Assembly: GCF_031998825.1 (NCBI RefSeq)
Contig: NZ_DAMACX010000003.1
Coordinates: 104,567 to 168,566, forward strand
Direction: 5' to 3'
Length of the DNA stretch: 64,000 nt
DNA from: Pseudescherichia sp031998825
Lineage (GTDB): Bacteria; Pseudomonadota; Gammaproteobacteria; Enterobacterales; Enterobacteriaceae
Part shown: piece after piece, positions 41,264-50,301 of the stretch
How the letters are laid out: every line of letters starts with the position of its first letter
Position numbering within the stretch: the stretch's first letter is position 1
The notes under the pieces: generated by a model
Seen by the model: only the letters and a program-made list of their open reading frames with translations
Told to the model about the DNA's origin: nothing
The model's database searches: none
Position numbers and translations under genes: made by a program

Positions 41264-42034
41264 ATGGGCACGACCAACAAGGTTGCCATCGTCACGGCAT
41301 CGGATTCAGGCATCGGCAAGCAGTGCGCGCTGGTGCTGGCTAAGCAGGGGTATGATATTGGTATCACCTGGCACTCGGACGACGAGGGGGCAAAAGCCAC
41401 CGCCGAGGCCGTCAGCGCGCTGGGCCGCCGCGCCGAAACCGTACAGCTCGACCTGAGCAACCTGCCCGACGGCGCGCAGGCCATCCAGACCCTGATCGAC
41501 AAATTTGGCCGTATCGACGTGCTGGTTAATAACGCCGGGGCGATGAGCAAGGCGCCGTTTCTGGAGATGGAGTTTAAGGACTGGCGCACCGTCTTTACCG
41601 TCGACGTTGACGGCGCGTTTTTGTGCGCGCAGATTGCCGCCAGAAAGATGGTAGAGCAGGGCGAGGGTGGGCGCATTATTAATATCACCTCCGTGCATGA
41701 GCACACTCCGCTACCGGATGCCAGCGCCTACACCGCCGCCAAGCACGCCCTCGGCGGCCTGACCAAGTCGATAGCGATGGAGCTGGTGCAGCACAAGATC
41801 CTGGTGAACTCGGTAGCGCCTGGGGCGATCGCCACCCCGATGAACGACATGAAGGATGAAGATGTTCAGGAGGGCTCCCTGCCGACCATTCCTCTGACCC
41901 GACCGGGCAGAACCCAGGAGATTGCCAGCCTGGTGGGCTGGCTCAGCTCTGAGGATGCCAGCTACACCACCGGCCAGTCGTTTATCGTAGACGGCGGCTT
42001 TATGCTGGCCAACCCGCAGTTTAAGCCTCAGTAA
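41264..42034 (+). CDS. yohF: short-chain dehydrogenase YohF
   Basis: This 256-residue classical SDR has NAD(P)-binding ASDSGIGK (residues about 13-20), LVNNAGAMSKAPF, the catalytic serine in INITSVHEH and YTAAKHALGG (Tyr-x-x-x-Lys). E. coli YohF is annotated as an oxidoreductase related to acetoin/diacetyl reductases; substrate is unproven. GGAGG is 5 nt before ATG 41264; an in-frame ATG four codons earlier is the start of the Shine-Dalgarno region and is rejected. The gene is convergent with yohD. Confidence 0.92.
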   Translation: MGTTNKVAIVTASDSGIGKQCALVLAKQGYDIGITWHSDDEGAKATAEAVSALGRRAETVQLDLSNLPDGAQAIQTLIDKFGRIDVLVNNAGAMSKAPFLEMEFKDWRTVFTVDVDGAFLCAQIAARKMVEQGEGGRIINITSVHEHTPLPDASAYTAAKHALGGLTKSIAMELVQHKILVNSVAPGAIATPMNDMKDEDVQEGSLPTIPLTRPGRTQEIASLVGWLSSEDASYTTGQSFIVDGGFMLANPQFKPQ

Positions 42035-42050
42035 GCGCAGGCGGGAGGGG

Positions 42051-42629
42051 TTACTCTCCCGTCTCCCTGTTTTTTGCCAGCCAGCGTTTAATCACTGCCC
42101 GCAGTACAAAGGCGAGAACGATCGCCAGGATCAGCCATATCCAGTGCTTCAGGTGCTGATCGATAGCGTGCAGCCACGGACCCACCACTTCACCGCCCAC
42201 GTAGCCCAGGGTAGTAAAGATCAGCGCCCAGACGATAGCGCCCACAATATTGAGCGGAAGAAAAACCCTTGGCGGCAGGCCGCTTGAGCCAATCAGCAGC
42301 GGGCCGATGATGCGAAAGCCATACATAAAGCGGGTACCGATCACGAACAGCCAGGGACGTTTGTTGATCAACCGCTGAGCGCGATCGATCTTATCCTGAT
42401 GGCGCGAGAAGTGACGCAGCACGCGGTCCCCCAGACGGCGGCCAAGCAGGTAGAGCAGCTGATCGCCAATCATCCCGCCCAGCGCCACCGCCGCGACCAC
42501 CAGCCAGAAGCGCAGCAGGCCCTGGTGCGCCGCCACGCCGCCGAGCAGGGTGATGGTTTCACCTTCTGCCACGCTGCCAACCACCAGCGCGGCGTAGCCG
42601 TAGTGCGCAATCAGGCTGTTGATATCCAT
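42051..42629 (-). CDS. yohD: DedA-family membrane protein YohD
   Basis: This 192-residue DedA-family protein has four to five membrane segments. The early EGETITLLGGVAAHQG and the GGMIGDQLLYLLGRRLGDR block with GTRFMYGFRIIGPLLIG are the SNARE-associated/DedA core, including the conserved arginines needed for function. DedA proteins support proton-dependent transport and lipid recycling. ATG 42629 aligns with E. coli; 27 in-frame upstream codons are rejected. Confidence 0.94.
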   Translation of the reverse strand: MDINSLIAHYGYAALVVGSVAEGETITLLGGVAAHQGLLRFWLVVAAVALGGMIGDQLLYLLGRRLGDRVLRHFSRHQDKIDRAQRLINKRPWLFVIGTRFMYGFRIIGPLLIGSSGLPPRVFLPLNIVGAIVWALIFTTLGYVGGEVVGPWLHAIDQHLKHWIWLILAIVLAFVLRAVIKRWLAKNRETGE

Positions 42630-42780
42630 GCGTATTACTCTCCTCCAGAGAAAAAAGGTTGTATAAGCATAGCTCCTGTGAATAGACAGACGGCGGGAGG
42701 CCCGGCCCATTAGCCAAAAAATAACCAGAAGTGCATTATACTGAAGACGTAATCATCTGGGCTGACAGCAAGGGGGCGTT

Positions 42781-43368
42781 ATGAACCATGTCTGGGGACT
42801 CCTGTCCCATCCCGATCGTGAAATGAAGGTGATCAGAGGCGAAAACGAAACGGTTTCGCACCACTATATCCACCACGTTCTGCTGATGGCGGCGATCCCG
42901 GTTGTCTCCGCATTCATCGGTACTACCCAGCTTGGCTGGCACTTTGGCGAAGGTGTCTTCTCGAGGCTGTCGCTCTCCACTGCGCTGTTACTTGGCATCC
43001 TCTTCTATGGCCTGATGCTGGCCGGCGTGGCGGTGATGGGGCGGGTTATCTACTGGATGGCGCGTAACATACCCCAGCGGCCATCGCTGGCGCGCTGCAT
43101 GGTCTTTGCCGGCTACGTTGCGACGCCGCTCTTCTTAAGCGGTCTGGTGGCGCTCTACCCGCTGGTGTGGCTTTGCGCGCTGGTAGGTACGGTGGCGCTG
43201 TTCTATACCGGCTATCTGCTCTATGTCGGCATCCCGACCTTCCTGAACATTAACCAGGAGGAGGGGCTGAGCTTCTCCAGTTCAACGCTGGCTATCGGCG
43301 TGCTGGTGCTGGAAGTGCTGCTGGCCCTGACCGTAATACTCTGGGGCTACGGCTACCGCCTGTTCTGA
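42781..43368 (+). CDS. yohC: YIP1-family inner membrane protein YohC
   Basis: This 195-residue protein has five membrane segments and the YIP1 hallmark CMVFAGYVATPLFLSGLVAL, with GTVALFYTGYLLYVGIP. It opens MNHVWGLLSHPDREMKVI as in E. coli YohC. Function is unknown. It is transcribed alone, 154 bp before pbpG. Confidence 0.93.
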   Translation: MNHVWGLLSHPDREMKVIRGENETVSHHYIHHVLLMAAIPVVSAFIGTTQLGWHFGEGVFSRLSLSTALLLGILFYGLMLAGVAVMGRVIYWMARNIPQRPSLARCMVFAGYVATPLFLSGLVALYPLVWLCALVGTVALFYTGYLLYVGIPTFLNINQEEGLSFSSSTLAIGVLVLEVLLALTVILWGYGYRLF

Positions 43369-43418
43369 ACCTGCCGCGATCTGCGCGTAACGTTCAGCAA
43401 ACAATCTTCTCTGGCGAC

Positions 43419-43445
43419 AACGCATGATGGCAGCTATCATGCGTT
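43419..43445 (+). terminator. hairpin between yohC and pbpG
   Basis: AACGCATGAT and ATCATGCGTT form a perfect 10-bp stem with a 7-nt loop (GGCAGCT). No T-run follows directly, so it may instead stabilise the yohC 3' end. Confidence 0.5.
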
Positions 43446-43522
43446 GGCCAGCTTTTGCCATTTTTTGCCTGCAAAAGCGGTGTGCGTCATCACGCGCGTG
43501 AATAATCACCAGAAGTCTCACC

Positions 43523-44470
43523 ATGCTGAAATTTCGAGTTTCCCTGTTAAGCCTTGCCCTGCTGCTGGCCGCACCCGTTGCCCCCCAGGCGCTGGCAAAA
43601 ACCGCTCCTGCTACCGCCGCGGCGCAGCCTGAGATCGCCTCCGGCAGCGCGATGATTGTCGACCTGCAAACCAATAAAGTGATCTACGCCAGCCATCCGG
43701 ATCTGGTGCGGCCGATTGCCTCTATCACCAAGCTGATGACGGCGATGGTGGTGCTGGACGCCCGCCTGCCGCTGGACGAGCGTCTGAAGGTCGATATCAG
43801 CAAGACGCCGGAGATGCGTGGCATCTACTCCCGTGTGCGTCTGAACAGTGAAATCAGCCGTAAGAATATGCTGCTGCTGGCGTTGATGTCTTCAGAGAAC
43901 CGCGCCGCCGCCAGCCTCGCCCATCACTATCCGGGCGGCTACGATGCGTTTATTCGGGCGATGAATGCGAAAGCAAAATCCCTGGGCATGGTGAACACCC
44001 ACTTTGTGGAGCCGACCGGGCTGTCGATCCATAACGTCTCAACCGCGCGCGATTTGACGAAGCTGCTGATTGCCAGCAAGCAGTACCCGCTCATCGGCCA
44101 GCTCAGCACCACGCGTGAAGAGATGGCGACCTTCTCCAGTCCGGCCTATACCCTGCCGTTTCGCAATACCAACCACCTGGTCTATCGCGACAACTGGAAT
44201 ATTCAGCTGACCAAAACCGGCTTCACCAATGCGGCCGGACACTGCCTGGTGATGCGTACGGTGATCAATAACAAACCGGTGGCGCTGGTGGTGATGGACG
44301 CCTTTGGTAAATATACCCATTTCGCCGATGCCAGCCGTCTGCGGACCTGGATTGAGACCGGCAAAGTTCAGCCTGTCCCAGCTTCGGCGCTGAGCTATAA
44401 ACGCCAGAAGGCGGCCCAGATGGCGATCAACGCCACCGGCAGCGCGGCGCAAACCGCGCAGAATGATTAA
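43523..44470 (+). CDS. pbpG: penicillin-binding protein 7 (D,D-endopeptidase) PbpG
   Basis: This 315-residue periplasmic D-alanyl-D-alanine endopeptidase cleaves peptide cross-links. The signal peptide ends VAPQALA (cleavage after residue 25). The SxxK motif is SITK (Ser67-Lys70), SxN is in LMSSENRAAAS, and KTG is in LTKTGFTNAAG. Length and sequence match E. coli PBP7, with a slightly longer C-terminal tail. It is convergent with the GNAT gene behind dld. Confidence 0.95.
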   Translation: MLKFRVSLLSLALLLAAPVAPQALAKTAPATAAAQPEIASGSAMIVDLQTNKVIYASHPDLVRPIASITKLMTAMVVLDARLPLDERLKVDISKTPEMRGIYSRVRLNSEISRKNMLLLALMSSENRAAASLAHHYPGGYDAFIRAMNAKAKSLGMVNTHFVEPTGLSIHNVSTARDLTKLLIASKQYPLIGQLSTTREEMATFSSPAYTLPFRNTNHLVYRDNWNIQLTKTGFTNAAGHCLVMRTVINNKPVALVVMDAFGKYTHFADASRLRTWIETGKVQPVPASALSYKRQKAAQMAINATGSAAQTAQND

Positions 44471-44480
44471 TCGTTAGAAG

Positions 44481-45035
44481 CTACTCCGGCAGCGTCCAGT
44501 CTCCATCGTTGAGCGGGCGCTGCATAATGAGCGTATCCCGCCAGTCGCCCTTCTTGTAACCAACGCTGCGTAGCTGTCCCACCACCTCAAAGCCGTGGCT
44601 CTTATGCAGGCGCAGAGAGCCTTCGTTTTGATGACCATCACCAATCACCGCCACCATCTGCCGCCAGGGTCCCTCTTCACAGCGGGCGATCAGGGCCTGC
44701 ATCAGCGCGCTGCCGATCCGCCGTCCGGTCATGGTGGACTCAATATAGATAGAGCATTCAAGGGTATAACGGTAGGCGTGGCGCGGGCGGTAGTGTCCGG
44801 CGTAGCAGTAGCCTACGATGATGCCGCGATAGAGCGCCACCAGCCATGGCAGCCCCTCGCCGGTAATTTTCGCTATGCGCTGGCGCATTTCGTCGATGGT
44901 CGGAGGCACCTCCTCAAAGGAGGCGCGGCCATGCAGCACGTGCCAGGCGTAGATCGCGGAGATAGCGTGTACGTCGTCCGGCAAGGCGTCGCGGACTTCA
45001 ACATCGGTTATGGCTAAAACATCAACAGCAGACAT
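44481..45035 (-). CDS. GNAT-family N-acetyltransferase (Pat/MnaT-like)
   Basis: This 184-residue GNAT protein has the acetyl-CoA-binding motif A in TGRRIGSALMQALIARC (about 103-119) and the N-terminal VRDALPDDVHAISAIYAWHV typical of phosphinothricin/methionine acetyltransferases. The exact acceptor is unknown. It starts 14 bp after the dld stop on the same strand, so it is probably co-transcribed with dld. This gene is not present between pbpG and dld in K-12. Confidence 0.85.
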   Translation of the reverse strand: MSAVDVLAITDVEVRDALPDDVHAISAIYAWHVLHGRASFEEVPPTIDEMRQRIAKITGEGLPWLVALYRGIIVGYCYAGHYRPRHAYRYTLECSIYIESTMTGRRIGSALMQALIARCEEGPWRQMVAVIGDGHQNEGSLRLHKSHGFEVVGQLRSVGYKKGDWRDTLIMQRPLNDGDWTLPE

Positions 45036-45049
45036 CGCTCTGCACTCCT

Positions 45050-46780
45050 TTACGAATGGGGCAGGTCTACACCTTCGCCCCAGTATTTCTGCTTACTGGT
45101 TTTGCCAATGCCGGGGTTCATGCTGTTGGTGGGATCGAGCTCGCGATAGTTGCGCTTCAGGCTCTCCGCCGCCTCATACAGATGCCCGACGTTATGCTCA
45201 GCCGGATACTGCGCGCCGCGCTCCTGCAGCAGCGCCAGCATCTGCGCTTTTAGCTCATGGACATCCACGCCTTTTTTGACGATGTAGTCCTGATGGAAAA
45301 CGTGACAGAAAAAGTGGCCGTAGTAAAGCTTATGCGTCAGTTTGCTGTTGATCGCCTCCGGCAGCGTCTCAAACCACTCGGTATCGTTGCGTCGCAGGGC
45401 AATATCCAGGGCCAGAATCTCCTCTACCTCATCGGCATGAACGGCCTGGTAGCGGATCGCCGCCCCCGCTGCCGCGAAGCGGTGCAGAAAGGCTTTGTTA
45501 CCCTCCTCGGTGGTGCAGGCGAAGAAGCCGCCCTCGGCCTCGGTGAAGTAATCTTTCAACCAGCTCTGGGCTTCGGCAATGCCGTCCCCGGCCATTTTCA
45601 GCAGAAGATGATGCTCATACTTATTGCGCCAGCTTTTCATTCGCGGCGGCAGATGCCCAGGAAAAACGCTGCCTACACGCTGCATCAGACGATCGGTAAA
45701 GTGGGGCTTAAACAGCGACACTTTCTCCAGCATGGCGTCGGTGCGCCCTTTCAGGGTAAAGAGCAGCGGCATCTTATCGGTGCCGAGCTTGTCGATCATC
45801 AGGAAGGTATCTTTGCCATAGCGCTCGGCGATATCGTAGATATCCCGATGCATATACTCCGCCGCCACCGGCAGGTTATCAAAGTTGGCCAGCATATGAC
45901 GGCGGATCTCCGTCAGCACCTCTGGCTGGTTGGTGCCGATATAGAACACCTGCTGACGCTTGGCGGCCGGGAAGGTATCAAGGCGTACGGCGAAGACCGC
46001 CAGCTTGCCTGCGCAGCCGGAGGACTCAAACAGGCGATCCGGATCGGCGTTATAGCGCGCGGGCGTATCGGCCTCGATATCGCGTACCCGCTGCACGTAG
46101 TCGCTGTCATGGGCATGGCGGCCGTCGTGGCGCACCTCGGCGTCGGTTACGCGGCGGTCATCAAGCTTGCTGAGGATCTGCTCCGGCGTCTCGCCCAGGT
46201 CGATGCCTAAATGATTCACCAGCCGCAGCTGCCCCTGCTCGTCAATACGGGCAAAGAGCGACATCTCGGTGTAGGCCGGGCCGCGCTGCACCAGCGAGCC
46301 GCCGGAATTGTTGCACACCCCGCCAATCACCGAGGCCCCGATGCACGAGGAGCCGATCACCGAGTGCGGCTCGCGGCCCAGCGGCTTCAGTGCCTTCTCC
46401 AGTGAATAGAGGGTGGTGCCAGGATAAGCCAGCACCTGCTTGCCCTCATCGATCAGCTGGAGCTGATCCAGGCGCAGGGTGCTGATAATCACGATATCGC
46501 GATCGTAGTCGTTGCCGCTCGGCGTCGAACCTTCGGTCAGGCCGGTATTCGCCGCCTGCATTAAGATGATCTTATCGTTACGCACGCAGAGGTTGAGCAC
46601 GTGCCAGAGCTGCAGCAGCGTTTCGGGGAAGACCACCGCCAGCGCCTTGCCCTCACCGGAGCGGAAGCCTTTGCGGTAGCGGGCGGTTTTAGCCGGGTCG
46701 GTTAGCAGCTGCGCATGGCCTACCAGCCGGGCAAGTTCGCTGAGAAACTGATTGTTATTTTGTAGGGATACAGCAGACAT
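45050..46780 (-). CDS. dld: quinone-dependent D-lactate dehydrogenase Dld
   Basis: This 576-residue peripheral membrane FAD enzyme oxidises D-lactate to pyruvate and feeds electrons to quinones. The FAD-binding domain is at the N-terminus (VVFPETLLQLWHVLNLC, then NTGLTEGSTPSG and SSCIGASVIGGVCNNSGGS). The membrane-binding and C-terminal D-lactate dehydrogenase domains follow (KYEHHLLLKMAGDGIAEAQ, PAEHNVGHLYEA). GGAG lies about 7 nt before the ATG. It is divergent from bglX, as in E. coli. Confidence 0.97.
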   Translation of the reverse strand: MSAVSLQNNNQFLSELARLVGHAQLLTDPAKTARYRKGFRSGEGKALAVVFPETLLQLWHVLNLCVRNDKIILMQAANTGLTEGSTPSGNDYDRDIVIISTLRLDQLQLIDEGKQVLAYPGTTLYSLEKALKPLGREPHSVIGSSCIGASVIGGVCNNSGGSLVQRGPAYTEMSLFARIDEQGQLRLVNHLGIDLGETPEQILSKLDDRRVTDAEVRHDGRHAHDSDYVQRVRDIEADTPARYNADPDRLFESSGCAGKLAVFAVRLDTFPAAKRQQVFYIGTNQPEVLTEIRRHMLANFDNLPVAAEYMHRDIYDIAERYGKDTFLMIDKLGTDKMPLLFTLKGRTDAMLEKVSLFKPHFTDRLMQRVGSVFPGHLPPRMKSWRNKYEHHLLLKMAGDGIAEAQSWLKDYFTEAEGGFFACTTEEGNKAFLHRFAAAGAAIRYQAVHADEVEEILALDIALRRNDTEWFETLPEAINSKLTHKLYYGHFFCHVFHQDYIVKKGVDVHELKAQMLALLQERGAQYPAEHNVGHLYEAAESLKRNYRELDPTNSMNPGIGKTSKQKYWGEGVDLPHS

Positions 46781-46966
46781 TTTCCACTCCTTGTGGCAGG
46801 GCCAGAATCATCTGATAAAGCATAGCGCGGGAAAATCTATCCCGACGGACTAATCGTCAGAAAAATAAGAGAATAACCCTGCAAGGCGCGCTACGATTAT
46901 GGCACACTGCGTTTTTTCGCACGGTCAGGCCGCTGAGTCGGCTGTTAACACAAGAGAGTGAACGAC

Positions 46967-49264
46967 ATGAAATGGCTATGTTCAGTAGGTGTCGCCGTAG
47001 GGCTGGCGCTGCAACCCGCACTGGCAGAGGATACGTCCGGTAACCATCCCCTGACGCCGGAGGCCCGGGATGCATACGTCACGGATTTGCTCAAAAAAAT
47101 GACGGTCGACGAAAAAATTGGCCAGCTACGCCTGATCAGCGTCGGCCCAGATAACCCGAAAGAGGCGATCCGCGACATGATCAAGGCCAGCCAGGTGGGG
47201 GCAATCTTCAACACCGTGACCCGCCAGGATATCCGTGCGATGCAGGACCAGGCGATGCAGCTCAGCCGCCTGAAGATCCCTCTCTTCTTTGCCTATGACG
47301 TGGTACACGGTCAGCGGACCGTTTTCCCTATCAGCTTAGGCCTGGCCTCCTCCTTTGACCTTGATGCGGTAAAAACCGTGGGTCGCATTTCCGCTTATGA
47401 AGCGGCGGACGACGGTCTGAACATGACCTGGGCCCCAATGGTTGACGTGACGCGCGATCCGCGCTGGGGCCGTGGCTCCGAGGGTTTCGGGGAGGATACC
47501 TACCTCACCGCAATGATGGGCAAAACCATGGTTGAAGCGATGCAGGGCAAAAGCCCGGCGGATCGCTACTCGGTGATGACCAGCGTGAAACACTTCGCCG
47601 CCTACGGTGCCGTAGAGGGCGGGAAGGAGTACAACACCGTCGACATGAGCCTGCAGCGTCTGTTTAACGACTATATGCCGCCCTATAAAGCGGCCCTTGA
47701 TGCCGGCAGCGGCGGGGTGATGATCGCCCTTAACTCCCTCAACGGTACCCCCGCCTCCTCGGACTCGTGGCTGCTGAAGGATCTCCTGCGCGGTGACTGG
47801 AAATTTAAAGGCATTACCATCTCCGATCACGGGGCGATTAAAGAGCTGATCAAGCACGGCACGGCGGCGGATCCAGAGGATGCGGTGCGCGTGGCAATCA
47901 AGTCCGGCGTCGACATGAGCATGGCCGATGAGTACTACAGCAAGTATCTGCCGGGGCTGATCAAGAGCGGCAAGGTGACGATGGACGAGCTGGACGACGC
48001 CACTCGCCACGTGCTGAACGTCAAATACGACATGGGGCTGTTTAACGATCCCTACAGCCACCTTGGCCCGAAAGAGAGCGATCCGCAGGACACCAACGCC
48101 GAGAGCCGCCTCCACCGTAAAGAGGCCCGGGAAGTGGCGCGCGAAAGCATGGTGCTGCTGAAGAACCGCATGGAGACGCTGCCGCTGAAAAAATCCGCTA
48201 CCGTTGCCGTGGTGGGGCCGCTGGCTGACAGCAAGCGTGACGTGATGGGCAGCTGGTCCGCGGCCGGCGTCACCGAACAGTCGGTCACTATTCTTACCGG
48301 GATCAAAAACGCCGTCGGTAGCGAAGGGAAGGTGATCTTCGCTAAAGGTGCTAACGTTACCAACGACAAAGATATTGTTGAGTTCCTCAACCAGTATGAA
48401 CCGGCCATTCAGGTTGACGAGCGCACGCCGCAGGCGATGATTGACGAAGCGGTCAAGGCGGCAAACGATGCTGACGTAGTCGTCGCGGTCGTGGGCGAGT
48501 CTCAGGGGATGGCGCACGAAGCCTCCAGCCGGACCGATATCACCATTCCCCAGAGCCAGCAGGATCTGATCGCCGCCCTGAAAGCCACCGGTAAGCCGCT
48601 GGTGCTGGTGCTGATGAACGGCCGTCCGCTGGCGATGGTGAAGCAGGATCAGCAGGCGGACGCTATTCTGGAGACCTGGTTCGCCGGTACCGAAGGCGGC
48701 AACGCCGTGGCCGACGTGCTGTTTGGCGACTACAACCCGTCCGGCAAGCTGCCGATCTCCTTCCCGCGTTCCGTAGGGCAGATCCCGGTCTACTACAGCC
48801 ACCTGAATACCGGTCGTCCGTACAACGCCGAGCACCCGAACAAGTACACCTCGCGCTACTTTGACGAGGCTAACGGGCCGCTCTATCCGTTTGGCTACGG
48901 CCTGAGCTACACCACCTTTAGCGTCTCTGACGTGAAGCTCTCGGCACCGACTCTGTCGCGTGACGGTACGGTTACCGCCAGCGTTGACGTGACCAACACC
49001 GGCAAGCGGGAAGGGGCCACGGTAATGCAAATGTACATTCAGGACGTCACCGCCTCCCTGAGCCGTCCGGTGAAGGAGCTGAAGGGCTTTGATAAGGTCA
49101 CCCTCAAGCCGGGCGAGACCCAGACCGTCAGCTTCCCGATCGATATTAACGCGCTGAAGTTCTGGAACCAGAAGATGAAATACGCTGCCGAGCCAGGCAA
49201 GTTTAATGTCTTTATTGGCACCGACTCCGCCCGGGTGAAACAGGCGCAGTTCGAATTGCAATAA
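46967..49264 (+). CDS. bglX: periplasmic beta-glucosidase BglX
   Basis: This 765-residue GH3 enzyme has a signal peptide ending ALQPALA (cleavage after residue 20). The substrate-binding N-terminal barrel contains TMVEAMQG and SVMTSVKHFAAYGAVEGG, and the nucleophile aspartate is in GITISDHGAIKEL (about residue 287). The C-terminal alpha/beta sandwich ends with an Fn3-like domain (DVTNTGKREGATVMQMYIQD). ATG 46967 is used, although an in-frame GTG lies three codons upstream. Confidence 0.96.
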   Translation: MKWLCSVGVAVGLALQPALAEDTSGNHPLTPEARDAYVTDLLKKMTVDEKIGQLRLISVGPDNPKEAIRDMIKASQVGAIFNTVTRQDIRAMQDQAMQLSRLKIPLFFAYDVVHGQRTVFPISLGLASSFDLDAVKTVGRISAYEAADDGLNMTWAPMVDVTRDPRWGRGSEGFGEDTYLTAMMGKTMVEAMQGKSPADRYSVMTSVKHFAAYGAVEGGKEYNTVDMSLQRLFNDYMPPYKAALDAGSGGVMIALNSLNGTPASSDSWLLKDLLRGDWKFKGITISDHGAIKELIKHGTAADPEDAVRVAIKSGVDMSMADEYYSKYLPGLIKSGKVTMDELDDATRHVLNVKYDMGLFNDPYSHLGPKESDPQDTNAESRLHRKEAREVARESMVLLKNRMETLPLKKSATVAVVGPLADSKRDVMGSWSAAGVTEQSVTILTGIKNAVGSEGKVIFAKGANVTNDKDIVEFLNQYEPAIQVDERTPQAMIDEAVKAANDADVVVAVVGESQGMAHEASSRTDITIPQSQQDLIAALKATGKPLVLVLMNGRPLAMVKQDQQADAILETWFAGTEGGNAVADVLFGDYNPSGKLPISFPRSVGQIPVYYSHLNTGRPYNAEHPNKYTSRYFDEANGPLYPFGYGLSYTTFSVSDVKLSAPTLSRDGTVTASVDVTNTGKREGATVMQMYIQDVTASLSRPVKELKGFDKVTLKPGETQTVSFPIDINALKFWNQKMKYAAEPGKFNVFIGTDSARVKQAQFELQ

Positions 49265-49283
49265 TCAGAATAGCAATAACCAA

Positions 49284-49310
49284 AAGGGTCAGTTTACTGG
49301 CCCTTCGTTT
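49284..49310 (+). terminator. bglX terminator
   Basis: AAGGGTCAG-TTTA-CTGGCCCTT, then CGTTTT, an 8-9-bp stem 19 bp after the bglX stop. A moderate terminator in front of the osmF leader. Confidence 0.65.
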
Positions 49311-49362
49311 TATGAGAAGAGTAAGAGCGATCCGCAATTTCAACAAGAATGAGGAAAGTGCA

Positions 49363-50280
49363 ATGGCAATGATTAAAGGAACTCTGGGCTCACTGGTACT
49401 GATGGCTGCCGTGAGCCTGCCTGCGCTGGCGGCTGAGCCGGTCAAAGTCGGCTCGAAGATTGATACGGAAGGGGCGCTGCTCGGGAATATTATCCTCCAG
49501 GTGCTGGAGAGCCACGGGGTAAAAACCGTCAATAAAGTTCAGCTGGGCACCACGCCGGTGGTACGCGGCGCGATTACCTCCGGCGAATTGGATATCTACC
49601 CGGAATATACCGGCAACGGCGCGTTCTTCTTTAAGGACGAGAACGATGCGGCGTGGAAAAACGCCCAGCAGGGTTACGAGAAGGTGAAAAAACTCGACTT
49701 TGAGCAGAACAAGCTGGTGTGGCTGACCCCGGCTCCGGCTAACAACACCTGGACCATCGCCGTACGTAAAGACCTGGCGGAGAAGAACAAACTCACCTCG
49801 CTGGCCGATCTCAGCGGCTATCTGAAAAAGGGTGGGGACTTTAAGCTGGCCGCATCGGCAGAGTTTATTGAGCGCGCCGATGCCCTGCCGGCATTTGAGA
49901 AAGCCTACGACTTTAAGCTGGATCAGAAGCAGCTTCTCTCCCTCGCCGGGGGCGATACGGCGGTAACGATTAAAGCAGCAGCTCAGCAAACCTCCGGCGT
50001 TAATGCGGCAATGGCCTACGGTACCGATGGCCCGGTTGCGGCGCTCGGTCTGCAAACCCTGAGCGATCCGAAAGGCGTGCAGCCGATCTACGCCCCGACC
50101 CCGGTGGTGCGCGAGGCGGTGCTGAAGGCCTATCCGCAGATGGATGAATGGCTGAAGCCGGTCTTTGCGAGCCTGGACGAGAAAACGCTCCAGCAGCTCA
50201 ATGCCAGCATCGCCGTTGAGGGGCTGGATGCCAAAAAGGTTGCCGCCGACTACCTGAAACAGAAAGGGCTGGTGAAGTAA
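49363..50280 (+). CDS. osmF: glycine-betaine-family binding protein OsmF (YehZ)
   Basis: This 305-residue periplasmic substrate-binding protein belongs to the OpuAC family. The signal peptide ends MAAVSLPALA (cleavage after residue 23), and the mature part begins AEPVKVGSKIDTEGALLG. Blocks GELDIYPEYTGNGAFFF and TSGVNAAMAYGTDGPVAALG are nearly identical to E. coli OsmF. E. coli osmF-yehYXW is sigmaS- and osmotically induced, with low affinity for betaine. GAGGA precedes ATG 49363; 17 in-frame upstream codons are rejected. It heads a four-gene operon. Confidence 0.95.
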   Translation: MAMIKGTLGSLVLMAAVSLPALAAEPVKVGSKIDTEGALLGNIILQVLESHGVKTVNKVQLGTTPVVRGAITSGELDIYPEYTGNGAFFFKDENDAAWKNAQQGYEKVKKLDFEQNKLVWLTPAPANNTWTIAVRKDLAEKNKLTSLADLSGYLKKGGDFKLAASAEFIERADALPAFEKAYDFKLDQKQLLSLAGGDTAVTIKAAAQQTSGVNAAMAYGTDGPVAALGLQTLSDPKGVQPIYAPTPVVREAVLKAYPQMDEWLKPVFASLDEKTLQQLNASIAVEGLDAKKVAADYLKQKGLVK

Positions 50281-50301
50281 CCCGCCTGACAGGACCGGAA
50301 C

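Noticed and set aside
47336..49261. Very long (641 codons) open frame antisense to bglX
   Set aside because: It lies wholly within bglX on the opposite strand, an artefact of high third-position GC; the residues show no domain.
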